Assembly (NCBI RefSeq): GCF_014646815.1
Contig: NZ_BMNZ01000001.1
Coordinates: 783,428-847,427, forward strand
Origin: Terrabacter tumescens
GTDB lineage: Bacteria; Actinomycetota; Actinomycetes; Actinomycetales; Dermatophilaceae
Length of the DNA stretch: 64,000 nucleotides
Reading direction: 5' to 3'
Part shown: positions 18,486 through 27,622 of the stretch, in pieces
How the letters are laid out: each line of letters begins with the position of its first letter
How positions within the stretch are numbered: position 1 is the first letter of the stretch
Position numbers and translations under genes: made by a program
Notes under the pieces: model-generated
What the model saw: the letters and a program-made list of their open reading frames with translations, nothing else
What the model was told of the DNA's origin: nothing
Databases searched by the model: none

Positions 18486-19958
18486 TCAGCCCCAGAGGCC
18501 CAGCTCGTCGGCCCGGGGCCCGGTGACGACGGACGACTCGACGTCGAACGCCATGACGGCCGGGTGCTCGGGCGTCCACCGGGGCCATCCGGCGTCACCG
18601 GTCCGACCGAAGTCGACCCAGGCCCGGTGGACCTGGTCGGCGAGGTGCTGGGGAGCATCCTGGCCGACCATGGCCGTCGCGGCCTCGAGGGTGTCGAAGA
18701 CGAACGGCAGCTCGAGGGCGTGGGACGCGCCGAGCCCGGCCACGTCTGTCGCCCAGTCGAACTCGTAGAGCTGCACCGATCCGCCGGCAGCGTGGTGCGC
18801 GGCGGCCAGACGGGTCGTGGGCGCGCGGAAGGCTGCGTCGGTGAGGATCGCGGCCGCGACGTCGCCGGGCGCTGCGGTCGGCCGGTTCGCGGCATACGTC
18901 CTGACGGCCTGCTCGGGCCAGCCGTAGCGCTGCCCCAGGAGCGGCAGCACCTCGGCCGTGACACCGGCGGCCACGCCGGTGGGCACGAGGAAGAGTCGGA
19001 ACTCGTCGCGCGTCGTGCCGATGAGCAGCGGGATGCCGGCCCCGGCGCCCTCGCGGAGACGGTCCTCGGGGACTCCAGGCACGATGTCGCCGTCGACGAC
19101 GGGGAAGAGGCTCATGATGCCGAGACCCCCGCGGAGCACCGACGCACCCCACCGAGCCGGGTCGGGGTCCGCCTGTATGGCCAGCCCCACGGCCGTCTGC
19201 GCGGCGACGACCGCCTCGGGGTCGAGCGCGGCGAAGGCCTCGGCCGTGGCGGGCACACCCAGCCGGGCCGCGATCTCGGCGCTGACCAGACGGGCGTCGT
19301 CGAGCGTGCAGACCGCCGTGCCGCCGCCGCTCTGGATGACGGCCCGGCGGAACAGGCCATCGGCGCCCGGGGACGCCATGAGGGTCGCGACACTCATCCC
19401 GCCGGCGGACTCGCCGAACACCGTCACGTCGTCGGGCGCCCCGCCGAAGCCAGCGACGTTGTCACGCACCCACTCCAGCGCCGCGATCTGGTCGCGCAGC
19501 CCGAGGTTGGTCGGCGCACCGTCGAGGACGCCGAAGCCGGGCACCCCGAGCCGGTAGTTGACGCCGACGACGACGATGCCGTCGCGGGCGAACGCCGCTC
19601 CGTCGTAGGTGGGCACCGAGTTGGCGCCGCGCACGAACGCGCCGCCGGGGATCCACACCATGACGGGCAGGCCGTCGGCGCCCTCCGGCGCCCAGACGCT
19701 GACGTTGAGGTAGTCGTCGCCGGGCGCCACCGAGCTCGGCAGGACGGCATCGATGGGCGCCGGGTAGGGCGACTGCGCCGCGGTGGGACCGTGCTCGTGA
19801 GCCGCGCGCTCCCCCTCCCACGGGACGACAGGCTGCGGGGCGCGATAGCGGTCGGTCCCGACGGCCGGCGCGGCATACGGGATGCCGAGGAAGGAGCTGA
19901 CGCCGCCGCGGTTCACACCGCGGACCAGGCCACCTGAGACACGCACCACGGGGTCCAT
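18486..19958 (-). CDS. type-B carboxylesterase/lipase family protein
   Basis: 490 aa from the ATG at 19958 (MDPVVRVSGGLVRGV). It has the family features FLGIPYAAP near the N-terminus, EDD-like DDYLNVSVWAPEG, VMVWIPGGAFVRGA forming the oxyanion hole, and the nucleophile elbow TVFGESAGGMSVA (Ser near residue 185). There is no signal peptide, so it is probably cytosolic; its substrate (para-nitrobenzyl-type or other esters) is unknown. It converges on the small zinc-binding gene. Confidence 0.92.
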   Translation of the reverse strand: MDPVVRVSGGLVRGVNRGGVSSFLGIPYAAPAVGTDRYRAPQPVVPWEGERAAHEHGPTAAQSPYPAPIDAVLPSSVAPGDDYLNVSVWAPEGADGLPVMVWIPGGAFVRGANSVPTYDGAAFARDGIVVVGVNYRLGVPGFGVLDGAPTNLGLRDQIAALEWVRDNVAGFGGAPDDVTVFGESAGGMSVATLMASPGADGLFRRAVIQSGGGTAVCTLDDARLVSAEIAARLGVPATAEAFAALDPEAVVAAQTAVGLAIQADPDPARWGASVLRGGLGIMSLFPVVDGDIVPGVPEDRLREGAGAGIPLLIGTTRDEFRLFLVPTGVAAGVTAEVLPLLGQRYGWPEQAVRTYAANRPTAAPGDVAAAILTDAAFRAPTTRLAAAHHAAGGSVQLYEFDWATDVAGLGASHALELPFVFDTLEAATAMVGQDAPQHLADQVHRAWVDFGRTGDAGWPRWTPEHPAVMAFDVESSVVTGPRADELGLWG

Positions 19959-20064
19959 GGGCTCATCAAACCAGTCGGTCGTGCCGTGGGCGCCCACCAG
20001 GGGTGTGGCGGGCGTGGTGCGGGTGGTGAGCGTGGTGAGCGCGGTGGGGTCGGGCCCGACCGCG

Positions 20065-21087
20065 TCAGCCGCCGATGGCGGACATCGGGCGGTCGGGCTG
20101 GACGAAGTCCGGGTCGCCGATGCCGTGCCCGCGGCGCTTGCGCCACATCTCGCCGCGCATGAGGCCGAGGAGCTCGTCGTCGGTCGCACCCTCGCGCATC
20201 GGCCCGCGCAGGTCGGTCTCGGTCGTCGAGAAGAGGCAGTTGCGCACCTGGCCGTCGGCCGTGAGACGCGTGCGGTCGCAGGCGGCGCAGAAGGGCGCGC
20301 TGACGCTCGCGATGATGCCGACGGTCTCGGGCCCGCCGTCGACGAGGAAGCGCTCCGCCGGGGCGCTTCCGCGGTCGGCGGCCGGCAGCGGGGTCAGCTC
20401 CCAGCGCTGGGACAGCCGCTCACGGATCTCGTCGGCCGAGATCATCCGGTCCCGGTCCCACGCGTGCTGTGCGTCGAGCGGCATCTGCTCGATGAAACGC
20501 AGCTCGTAGCCGCGCTCGAGGCACCAGGCGAGGACGTCGGCCACCGAGTCGTCGTTGATGCCGCGCATCGCGACGGCGTTGACCTTGACAGGGGTCAGGC
20601 CCGCGTCGGCCGCGGCCTTGAGGCCTGCCTCGACGTCGGCGAGCCGGTCACGACGGGTCAGCTGCGTGAACGTCTCGGAGTCGATCGTGTCGAGGCTGAC
20701 GTTGACGCGGTCGAGCCCGGCCTCCTTGAGCCCGATGGCGACCCGCTCGAGACCGACGCCGTTGGTCGTCATCGCGATCCTCGGCCGGGGCTCGAGGGCC
20801 GCGATGCCTGCGACGAGGTCGACGAGGGAACGCCGCAGCAGTGGCTCGCCGCCCGTGAGGCGCACTTGGGTGACACCGTCGCGGACGAAGAGCCCGATGA
20901 TGCGCAGCATCTCCTCGTCGGTCAGCATCTCCGCCTTGGGCATCCACGGCAGGCCCTCGGCGGGCATGCAGTAGGTGCAGCGCAGGTTGCAGCGGTCGGT
21001 CACCGACACGCGGAGGTCGCGCGCCACCCGACCGAACTGGTCGGCCAGGCCGGCCGGTCGTACGCTCGGGTCGGGAAGGCGGGTCAT
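20065..21087 (-). CDS. moaA: GTP 3',8-cyclase (molybdenum cofactor biosynthesis protein A)
   Basis: 340 aa. The radical-SAM cluster is CNLRCTYC (about residues 33-40), the second cluster lies in FCAACDRTRLTADG and VRNCLF, and the protein ends in the Gly-Gly required for activity (MSAIGG). It converts GTP to 3',8-cyclo-GTP, the first step of molybdopterin synthesis. No other moa gene is adjacent. The ATG at 21087 is 7 nt behind TAGAGT, so expression may be leaderless. Confidence 0.96.
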   Translation of the reverse strand: MTRLPDPSVRPAGLADQFGRVARDLRVSVTDRCNLRCTYCMPAEGLPWMPKAEMLTDEEMLRIIGLFVRDGVTQVRLTGGEPLLRRSLVDLVAGIAALEPRPRIAMTTNGVGLERVAIGLKEAGLDRVNVSLDTIDSETFTQLTRRDRLADVEAGLKAAADAGLTPVKVNAVAMRGINDDSVADVLAWCLERGYELRFIEQMPLDAQHAWDRDRMISADEIRERLSQRWELTPLPAADRGSAPAERFLVDGGPETVGIIASVSAPFCAACDRTRLTADGQVRNCLFSTTETDLRGPMREGATDDELLGLMRGEMWRKRRGHGIGDPDFVQPDRPMSAIGG

Positions 21088-21271
21088 GGTCCCCACTCTA
21101 GGCCGGGTACTGCAGCGACCGGTCTGCTGGTGTCGCCGATGTTGCCCCAAGCCCTCTGACGTGCGGTGACGTTGCCTCGATCAGTTCATCGAGATGAGCG
21201 GGCGGGACCGCTTGCTCCTGTCCGCGCGCCGTCTCCGCCATTCGTCCGCCAACGCGCCGCCGCTTCATTCG

Positions 21272-22009
21272 TCACAAGATCTGTCGCGCAGAGACGTCGA
21301 GAACGCTGACCGGCTGCAGCGGGGGGCCGTCCGGCCGTTGGTCCTTGCCACCTCGGTCGGCGATGAAGTCGACCACCTCGCGCCCATAGGAGACGTGCCC
21401 CACGACGGAGTACAGCTGGCCTCCCGGTGGGACCTGGAACGTGTCATGCACGATGAAGAACTCTCCGGCTGTCGCGGCCGCGCGATCGCCGCGGGTCAGC
21501 CCGACGTCTCCGAGATGGTAGGTGCGGTCGACGGGGACGTTCTCCAGAGGTAGGGAGAACCCGGGATCCGCCGTGCCGCGGCCGGATGGGTCGCCGCACT
21601 GCAGAAAGTGCGTCGGAGCCCGCAGCGTCGTCAACCGGCGACACACGCTGTCCCCCCAGTACCCGGCTCGGGCAAGCATCACGAATGACGCGACACTGCG
21701 TGGGGCGGCACGTCCATCCAAGTAGATTCGGACGTCGCCGCACGTCGTCGACAGCAAGACGTCCCACGTGCTGCCCTGTGCGGCGCTCCCGGGCGGCGCG
21801 GCCGTGAAGGTCGGGTGGTCACTCGGCAGCGCACGGGGCGCTCCGCAGGCAACTGGCCGCGGGGTGAGGTTCGAGGCCCCTCGTTGCTTCTTCGGGCCCG
21901 AGTTCACGTACAACACGAGCGCAAAGCAGACGACGACGATGCAGACGAGGACGACCATGGACGCAGCAAACATGAGGCTACGGACTGGACCCCATTTCTC
22001 GCTTGACAT
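21272..22009 (-). CDS. membrane-anchored cyclophilin-type peptidyl-prolyl isomerase
   Basis: A 245-aa protein with one N-terminal membrane helix (about residues 11-33), an extracytoplasmic linker, and a cyclophilin domain (about 85-240: WDVLLSTTCGDVRIYLDG, SVASFVMLARAGYW, FLQCGDPSGRGTADPG, FFIVHDT, YSVVGHVSYGREVVDFI). Some residues of the classical FHR active-site motif differ (CRRLTT), so activity is uncertain. It likely assists folding of secreted proteins. TAGGTT lies exactly 6 nt before the ATG. Base composition is a little lower in G+C than its neighbours. Confidence 0.85.
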   Translation of the reverse strand: MSSEKWGPVRSLMFAASMVVLVCIVVVCFALVLYVNSGPKKQRGASNLTPRPVACGAPRALPSDHPTFTAAPPGSAAQGSTWDVLLSTTCGDVRIYLDGRAAPRSVASFVMLARAGYWGDSVCRRLTTLRAPTHFLQCGDPSGRGTADPGFSLPLENVPVDRTYHLGDVGLTRGDRAAATAGEFFIVHDTFQVPPGGQLYSVVGHVSYGREVVDFIADRGGKDQRPDGPPLQPVSVLDVSARQIL

Positions 22010-22212
22010 GCGCTGAACCTAGACGCTGCCCGAGTGACCAGACTGGATATGCGCCGAAGAGGCTCCGCCTACCGATAACCGGACCGGCCGCGTCCTGGCC
22101 GTCGCGACGCGAGGTAATGCCGCGACAAGAGCGTTCAAAGCCGTCTCAAGCTGGCGAGGCTCGCGCCTCGCCCGCATCTCTCTCCATCCGCGCTGCTCGA
22201 TCCTGGGTTAGG

Positions 22213-23910
22213 TCAGTCCGACCGGCGGTGCTGTCGGTATGCACGTACGGCGGCGTTGATCGTCGCGTAGTTGCGCAGCGTGCCGGTGGGCTCGAGCAGA
22301 TCAGCACGGCGCAGCCGCGACACCACGTCGTCGTTGGCGCGGGCCACGGCGACGAGTCCGATGCGGATCCGAGCGAGCCGTTCGAGCAACTCGGAGAGGG
22401 TGTCCAGGGCGGTGGCGTCGAGCGTGCCGACACCCTCGAAGTCGAGCACCAGCCACTCCTCCACGCCGGGGTTCTCCTCGAGTGCCTCCTCGACACGGGT
22501 GCGGAAGCGATCGGCGTTGAGGAAGAACAGCGGGGCGTCGAACCGGTACACCAAGAGGCCTGGCTCGGGCACGGCCTGGGGGTAGGCGTCGACCTCGACC
22601 CAGCCGTCGACCGCCGGGTAGTCGCCGAGCACGGCGTCGTGCGGCCGGGCCATCCGTCCCAGGGCGGCGATGATCGAGAGCGACACCGCGACCAGCACCC
22701 CGATGAGCACGTTGAACACGAGGACACCGAAAGCGGCGACCACAGCCAGCAATGCCTCCTGCCGGCTCACCTGCCACAGTGACCGGTATCCGGGGATGTC
22801 GATGATCGCCAGCGCCGCCGCGATGATCACGGCGGCAAGTGCGGCCCGCGGGATCTGCGCGAGGACCCCGCTGAGGAACAGCAGCGTCGCGACCACGACA
22901 GCCGCTGCGACGATCGACACCACCTGGGTCTTGCTGCCCAAGGACGCGGGTACGACCGTGCGGCTCGCGCTGGACGACACCGGGAAACCCTGGGACAAGC
23001 CGGAGGTGAGGTTGGTGAGGCCCAGCGCCACCAGCTCCTGGTTGGGCTCGATGCTGTAACCATGGCGCCCGGCGATGGAGCGGGCCGTCAGGACGTTGTC
23101 GGTGAATCCGACCAGCACGATGCCGCCGGCAACCGGCAGCAGCCGGCCGACGTCGGCGAGCGAGACGTCTGGCATCCCCAGCGTCGGCAGGCCTTCGGGG
23201 ACGGTACCGACCACGGGGACGAGCGGTTGGCCCGACGAGAGCGCCCAGACGAGGATGGTCGCGGCGGCCACACCGATGAGGGCGCCGAGCAGCTTGGGTG
23301 AGAGCTTGCGCAGCCCGAGCACGACCGCCAGGGTGCCGGCGCCGACCCCGAGGGTGGCGGCGTCGATGCCGCGGAGCTCGTGGACGAATTCGACGAGACG
23401 CGGAAAGAAGGTGTCCGCCTCGATCGCGACTCCGGTGAACGCGGCGACCTGGCTGCTCAGCAGGGTGAGCCCGACCCCGGTGATGTAGCCGACCAGCACC
23501 GGCTTGGACAGCACCGATGCGATGAACCCGAGCCGGGCGGCCGCCCCGAGCAGACACATGCCTGCGACCACCAGCGCAAGAGCGGCCATCAGCGCCGCAT
23601 ACCGCATCGGGTCGCCGCCGGCGATCGTGGCGACCCCGGTCGCTGCGAGGATCGCGGTGCCCGGCTCCGGCCCGACCCCGAGGTGTCGGCTGGTGCCGGC
23701 CAGCGCGTAGACGACCAGCGGACCGAGGACCGCATAGAATCCGTACTCCGGTGGCAGCCCGGCCAGTTCCGCGTACGCCATGGACTGGGGAATGAGCATC
23801 GCCCCGACCGTCAGGCCGGCCATCAGGTCAGGACGCCACCAGCCGCGCTCGTAGCGGCGCAGCACCGCGACACCGGGGAACAACGCAGCCGCACGGGACC
23901 GCGCTGTCAT
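22213..23910 (-). CDS. SulP-family anion transporter with C-terminal STAS domain
   Basis: 565 aa from the ATG at 23910, which GGGAGGTGG precedes. It has 10-12 membrane segments, the SulP signature region MLIPQSMAYAELAGLPPEYG near the N-terminus, and GFTDNVLTARSIAGRHGY with FPVSSSASRTVVPASLGSKT in the centre. A STAS domain follows from about residue 430 (ALFFLNADRFRTRVEEAL, then VLDFEGVGTLDATALDTL). It moves sulfate, bicarbonate or another anion; the substrate is not decided by sequence, and no carbonic anhydrase or cys gene is adjacent. Confidence 0.92.
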   Translation of the reverse strand: MTARSRAAALFPGVAVLRRYERGWWRPDLMAGLTVGAMLIPQSMAYAELAGLPPEYGFYAVLGPLVVYALAGTSRHLGVGPEPGTAILAATGVATIAGGDPMRYAALMAALALVVAGMCLLGAAARLGFIASVLSKPVLVGYITGVGLTLLSSQVAAFTGVAIEADTFFPRLVEFVHELRGIDAATLGVGAGTLAVVLGLRKLSPKLLGALIGVAAATILVWALSSGQPLVPVVGTVPEGLPTLGMPDVSLADVGRLLPVAGGIVLVGFTDNVLTARSIAGRHGYSIEPNQELVALGLTNLTSGLSQGFPVSSSASRTVVPASLGSKTQVVSIVAAAVVVATLLFLSGVLAQIPRAALAAVIIAAALAIIDIPGYRSLWQVSRQEALLAVVAAFGVLVFNVLIGVLVAVSLSIIAALGRMARPHDAVLGDYPAVDGWVEVDAYPQAVPEPGLLVYRFDAPLFFLNADRFRTRVEEALEENPGVEEWLVLDFEGVGTLDATALDTLSELLERLARIRIGLVAVARANDDVVSRLRRADLLEPTGTLRNYATINAAVRAYRQHRRSD

Positions 23911-24136
23911 GGCGCCACCTCCCGGTCCAGAGCGGACCCCGGCTACCGCGGCGGCCACGGGTCAGGGAGCCGGCACTCAGCCGACATCCAGAGGATATCC
24001 ACCCGCATGAGAACTGAACCGTCCGTCCCACGTCCGACCCAGGTGCGATAGCCCTCCGCGGATACGGCGACTCCCGCGGGACCCCCTTCCCCACTGGGCT
24101 CATTCGCGGCTCCCCCGGGCTGCGGTCGATGGCGTA

Positions 24137-24154
24137 AGGACGCCTCGGCGTCCT
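24137..24154. other. perfect 8-bp hairpin in the SulP-acyltransferase gap
   Basis: AGGACGCC-TC-GGCGTCCT. It lies in the 302-nt interval (23911-24212) between the divergent SulP gene and the broken acyltransferase gene. I see no other gene there. The hairpin could be an operator or a terminator remnant. Confidence 0.5.
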
Positions 24155-24212
24155 AGCGTCGTAGTACGTCGCGCACACTCACGGCGCACCGACCGCACGG
24201 CGAGGAACCACC

Positions 24213-25467
24213 GTGTCCGTCACTCCCGGCAGGCCGTCCGGCGGCGGTGACGCGGTCACCGACGCCGCGACTGTGCACGGGCGCCGTGGCCGGGACCTCG
24301 ATGACGCGGCAGCGGGCGCGACGGGGCCCCACCCTCGCGACCGGTTCCTCGACCTGCTGCGTGGCGGCAGCATCGTCACAGTCGTCGTCGGCCACTGGCT
24401 GGTCGACGACCTCTACTGGAGCGGTGGCGCCGTCCGGCACCGCAGCACACTGGGCGAGGCGCCGGCCCTGTGGCCGCTGACCTGGGTCTTCCAGGTCGTC
24501 CCGCTCTTCTTCTTCGTCGGGGGCTATGCGAACCGTCGGAGCTGGCTCGGCGTCACCGAGCGCGGCGAGGCGGTACGCCGCCTTCGTCGACCGCCGGATG
24601 CACCGGCTGCTCGCGCCGTCGGCGGTGCTGCTGCTCGCCGTGCTGGGCGGCGGCGCGCTCGTGCTGCTCGCCGCCGGTCCGTACCCGGCCCGCATGGTGG
24701 GCGTCCCCGGCGACGAGCTCGTCAACATGAACCCGCCCACGGCCGCCCTCACGGCGCTCGCGGTGGCCCAGGTCGGCGTCGCTGTCCTGGCCCGCCATGT
24801 CCTGAACCGGTGGTTGCGGCGACCCAGGGTGTGGACGGTCGTGGTCGCGCTGAACCTGTCGATCATGTCGATCTACCTGTGGCACCAGCCGGTGATGGCC
24901 GTGGTGGCCCGCTTGCTGGCTCCCAGCGTTCTGCCCCACCCCGACCCGCCGGGTCTGTCGCGGTGGGGGCTCCGGCTCGTCTGGTTCGCGGCCGCCGGTC
25001 TGCTGCTCGCCACCGTGGTGCTGCTCGTGGGCCGCTTCGAGCGCGGTGCGCCACCGGCTCCGGCGCCGCGCAGACGCCCCGCGACGATCGCCGCCGTCAC
25101 GTCGGTCGTCCTGGCCGAGCTCGGGCTGCTGGGCGTGGCAGGCACGGACGCGGGGAGCCCTTTCGCCGTGAGTCGGGTGCTGGGGGCGATCGACGTGGCA
25201 CCGGTCGTCGCGATGGTGTGCGTCGGCGTGGCGATGCTGCTCCTGTGGGGCGCCCGTCGAGGCGACCGTGCTGCGAGACGGTCCCTCCTTGCCGGTGCGG
25301 CGGCGTTCCTCCCCGTCGGGTGCGCCTACGCCGTGGGCATTGGCGGGCTGACGCCGTCGACGCGGCTGCTCGGCCTGGTCGGCATCCTGTCGATCGGGCT
25401 CCTCGCCGCCGAGGCGGCAGCGACCGGCAGCGCGGACACCGACCGGGCCCCACGGGCCGGGAGGTGA
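24213..25467 (+). pseudogene. acyltransferase-3 family membrane protein, frameshifted and probably internally deleted
   Basis: The first frame gives the acyltransferase-3 N-terminus (RDRFLDLLRGGSIVTVVVGHW, then PLTWVFQVVPLFFFVGGYAN, ending near 24573). The family sequence continues in another frame (YAAFVDRRMHRLLAPSAVLL, then PYPARMVGVPGDELVNMNPP, then VVALNLSIMSIYLWHQPVMA). One extra G at GCGGTAC near 24573-24577 would explain the shift. In addition, the stretch between RLLAPSAVLL and the PYP loop looks too short, as if several central helices were lost. Function would be acylation of a surface sugar or lipid. A sequencing error could explain the frameshift but not the missing helices. Confidence 0.72.
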
Positions 25468-25548
25468 TCTGTCGATGCGGCCGCAGGTGCAACACTTCGA
25501 CGGGTCGGGCTGCGTGCGCCGTCGCCGGACGTCTGTCGCAGTCCCGTC

Positions 25549-25578
25549 GGGGACACTCAGGGGACACTAGGGGGACAC
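25549..25578. repeat. three GGGGACAC direct repeats with 11-bp period upstream of the CSD gene
   Basis: GGGGACAC occurs at 25549, 25560 and 25571, an exact 11-bp spacing that places all copies on nearly the same DNA face. The last copy ends 29 nt before the GTG of the multi-CSD gene. This arrangement suits a cooperative regulator site, or a structured 5' leader for an RNA-binding protein gene. Confidence 0.65.
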
Positions 25579-25606
25579 CGACCGTAGCTTCGACAAGGAG
25601 TCATCA

Positions 25607-26551
25607 GTGACCGAGGGAACCGTCCGCTGGTTCGATGCCGACCGAGGGTTCGGCTTCATCGACCTCGGGCAGGAGGAAGAGGACCTGTACGTGCATGCGT
25701 CCGAGATCGTCAGCGACGACGGGACGAAGCTGCTCCGGGAGGGGCAGGTGGTCGAGTTCGAGATCGGCGAGGGCGACCGCGGCCCGCAGGCACGTCGCGT
25801 CCGGGTCACGGCCGACCATTCCGCGGACACACCGCTCGGTGTGCTCGGCACGGTCTCCTGGTACGAGCCTGCCAAGGGGTACGGCTTCATCACGCCCGAC
25901 GGCGACGGTGCCGAGATCTTCGTGCACAGCTCGGCCATCGTGGGTGGCGGTGTGGTCTCGGAGGGGCAGCGGGTGGCGTTCCTCGTCGTCGACGCCGAGA
26001 AGGGACCGCAGGCCGACCACCTGCTGCCGTTGGGAGCCCAGCCCGCCCAGCAGGCCGCGGCGTCCGACGGGGCGGACGGCACCGTGTCCTGGTACGACGC
26101 GGACAAGGGCTTCGGGTTCATCACGCCCGAGTCGGGCGGCCCCGATGTGTTCGTCCACGTCCGGGAGCTGGCCGACGGGCTCCCCGAGCTGATCGAGGGA
26201 GACCGCGTGACCTACGACGTCGTCGTGAGCGAGAAGGGCCCGCAGGCTCGCGACGTGCGCCTGGCGCGCAGCTCGACACCGCGGCGAGCACCCGCGAGGC
26301 CGGCGACCCGCGCGCGGTCGGGACACCGCGAGGCATCCGACGTCCCGGCGCGCGGCGGTGAGGGAGTGGTCGCGCGCTACGACGCGGAAAGGGGGTTCGG
26401 CTTCATCGCCCCGGACGCGGGCGGCGCGGACCTGTTCGTGCACGTGTCGGTCCTCAGGGGCGCCGAGGCCCTGCACGACGGCGATCGGGTCCGGTACCAG
26501 GTGCGACAGAGCGATCGAGGCCCACAGGCGGACCGCGTCGAACGGCTGTGA
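25607..26551 (+). CDS. protein with four tandem cold-shock domains
   Basis: A 314-aa protein. Four CSD units start at about residues 1, 81, 156 and 250: GTVRWFDADRGFGFIDLG, GTVSWYEPAKGYGFITPDG, GTVSWYDADKGFGFITPES and GVVARYDAERGFGFIAP. Each has an RNP1-like (G[FY]GFI) and an RNP2-like (DLYVH, EIFVH, DVFVH, DLFVH) motif and ends with a KGPQA/RGPQA element. A basic, Arg/Pro/Ala-rich linker (SSTPRRAPARPATRARSG) separates units 3 and 4. Bacterial Csp proteins usually have one domain. It should bind single-stranded RNA or DNA with high avidity. AAGGAG precedes the GTG. Confidence 0.92.
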   Translation: MTEGTVRWFDADRGFGFIDLGQEEEDLYVHASEIVSDDGTKLLREGQVVEFEIGEGDRGPQARRVRVTADHSADTPLGVLGTVSWYEPAKGYGFITPDGDGAEIFVHSSAIVGGGVVSEGQRVAFLVVDAEKGPQADHLLPLGAQPAQQAAASDGADGTVSWYDADKGFGFITPESGGPDVFVHVRELADGLPELIEGDRVTYDVVVSEKGPQARDVRLARSSTPRRAPARPATRARSGHREASDVPARGGEGVVARYDAERGFGFIAPDAGGADLFVHVSVLRGAEALHDGDRVRYQVRQSDRGPQADRVERL

Positions 26552-26742
26552 GCGGGACGGCGGTCCGGGCGAGGCCGGTGCATAGCCTGTCCCGATCTCG
26601 CCGCACGCTCATGCCGGGCCGCGCGTAGTCCTCAGCGGCTCCCCACCGGACTCATGTGTCCGGGTTGAGCGCATCCTCGAGGAGGCGACGGCCCTGGCGG
26701 CCCGGTCGTCGGGTGCGCCGTCAGGCCGGGTACCGTCGATGC

Positions 26743-27543
26743 GTGGTTCGACTCTGGCTGACGCGGCGCTGGCTGCTCTGGACCCTCGTCGCGGTCCTGT
26801 TCGGGGTCGCCTGCTTCTACCTCGGTCTGTGGCAGTGGCACCGCCACGTCGAGCAGCGCACCAAGGTCGACGCCATCGCGCGCAACTACGGCGCGGCGCC
26901 GGTGCCCTTCGCACCCGCCCTCGTGGAGTCGCCGCTGCCCGCCGAAGCGCAGTGGACGCGGGTCTCCCTGACGGGCACGTATGCCGTGGGCACCGACCTG
27001 CTCGTGCGCAACCGGACGCTCGACGCGACGGTCGGCTTCGAGGTGCTGACCCCGATGCAGACCGGCGGGCTGACGCTTCTCGTGGACCGCGGCTGGGTGC
27101 CCAACGCCGCCGATGCGGAGACGAGCCCCCCTGTGGACCCCGCCCCGTCGGGCCCCGTGCAGGTCACCGGCTGGCTGCGCACCGGTGAGGTGAGCCTCGG
27201 CAGGGACCTGCCGAGGCCGCAGCTCGCGAGCGTCAGCGTCGACGACGCACGGGCTCAGGTGCCCTCGCTGAGCCAGGTGGACGCATACGTCGTCCTCGGT
27301 GCGCAGCAGCCTGCGGCGGTCGCGGGCGACCACCCGCTGCGCCTGCTGCCCAAGCCGGAGGAGGACCTCGGACCGCACCAGGCCTACGCGTACCAGTGGT
27401 GGCTGTTCATGCCGGGTGGCCTGGCCTTCATCTTCTTCGCGATCCGGCGCGAGGCGGCCGCGGGCCGGGCCGAGACCGCCGGACTCGGTGACGCGCCCGT
27501 GCGCGCCAAGAAGGTCCGGATCTGGGACGAGGAGGACGCCTGA
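26743..27543 (+). CDS. SURF1-family cytochrome oxidase biogenesis protein
   Basis: A 266-aa protein with two membrane helices framing an extracytoplasmic domain, the SURF1 topology: an N-terminal helix (about residues 6-26, LLWTLVAVLFGVACFYLGLW with the W-x-LGxWQ-type motif) and a C-terminal helix near residue 225 (WWLFMPGGLAFIFFAI). Central motifs are LLVRNRTLDATVGFEVLTP, LLVDRGWVPNA and GWLRTGE. It assists assembly of heme-copper oxidase. The GTG lies exactly 6 nt behind TACCGT, so the transcript is probably leaderless and longer N-termini are unlikely. Confidence 0.92.
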   Translation: MVRLWLTRRWLLWTLVAVLFGVACFYLGLWQWHRHVEQRTKVDAIARNYGAAPVPFAPALVESPLPAEAQWTRVSLTGTYAVGTDLLVRNRTLDATVGFEVLTPMQTGGLTLLVDRGWVPNAADAETSPPVDPAPSGPVQVTGWLRTGEVSLGRDLPRPQLASVSVDDARAQVPSLSQVDAYVVLGAQQPAAVAGDHPLRLLPKPEEDLGPHQAYAYQWWLFMPGGLAFIFFAIRREAAAGRAETAGLGDAPVRAKKVRIWDEEDA

Positions 27544-27622
27544 TCCGCCGGCGCCCGGTGTCGTCCACGTTCGGCCTCGTCCACCGTTCCCCCGGGCGGC
27601 CGACCCGCGACTGACCCGCGGC

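Noticed and set aside
24137..24154. Riboswitch upstream of the SulP or acyltransferase gene
   Set aside because: Only a single 8-bp hairpin is present and no known riboswitch core could be recognised.
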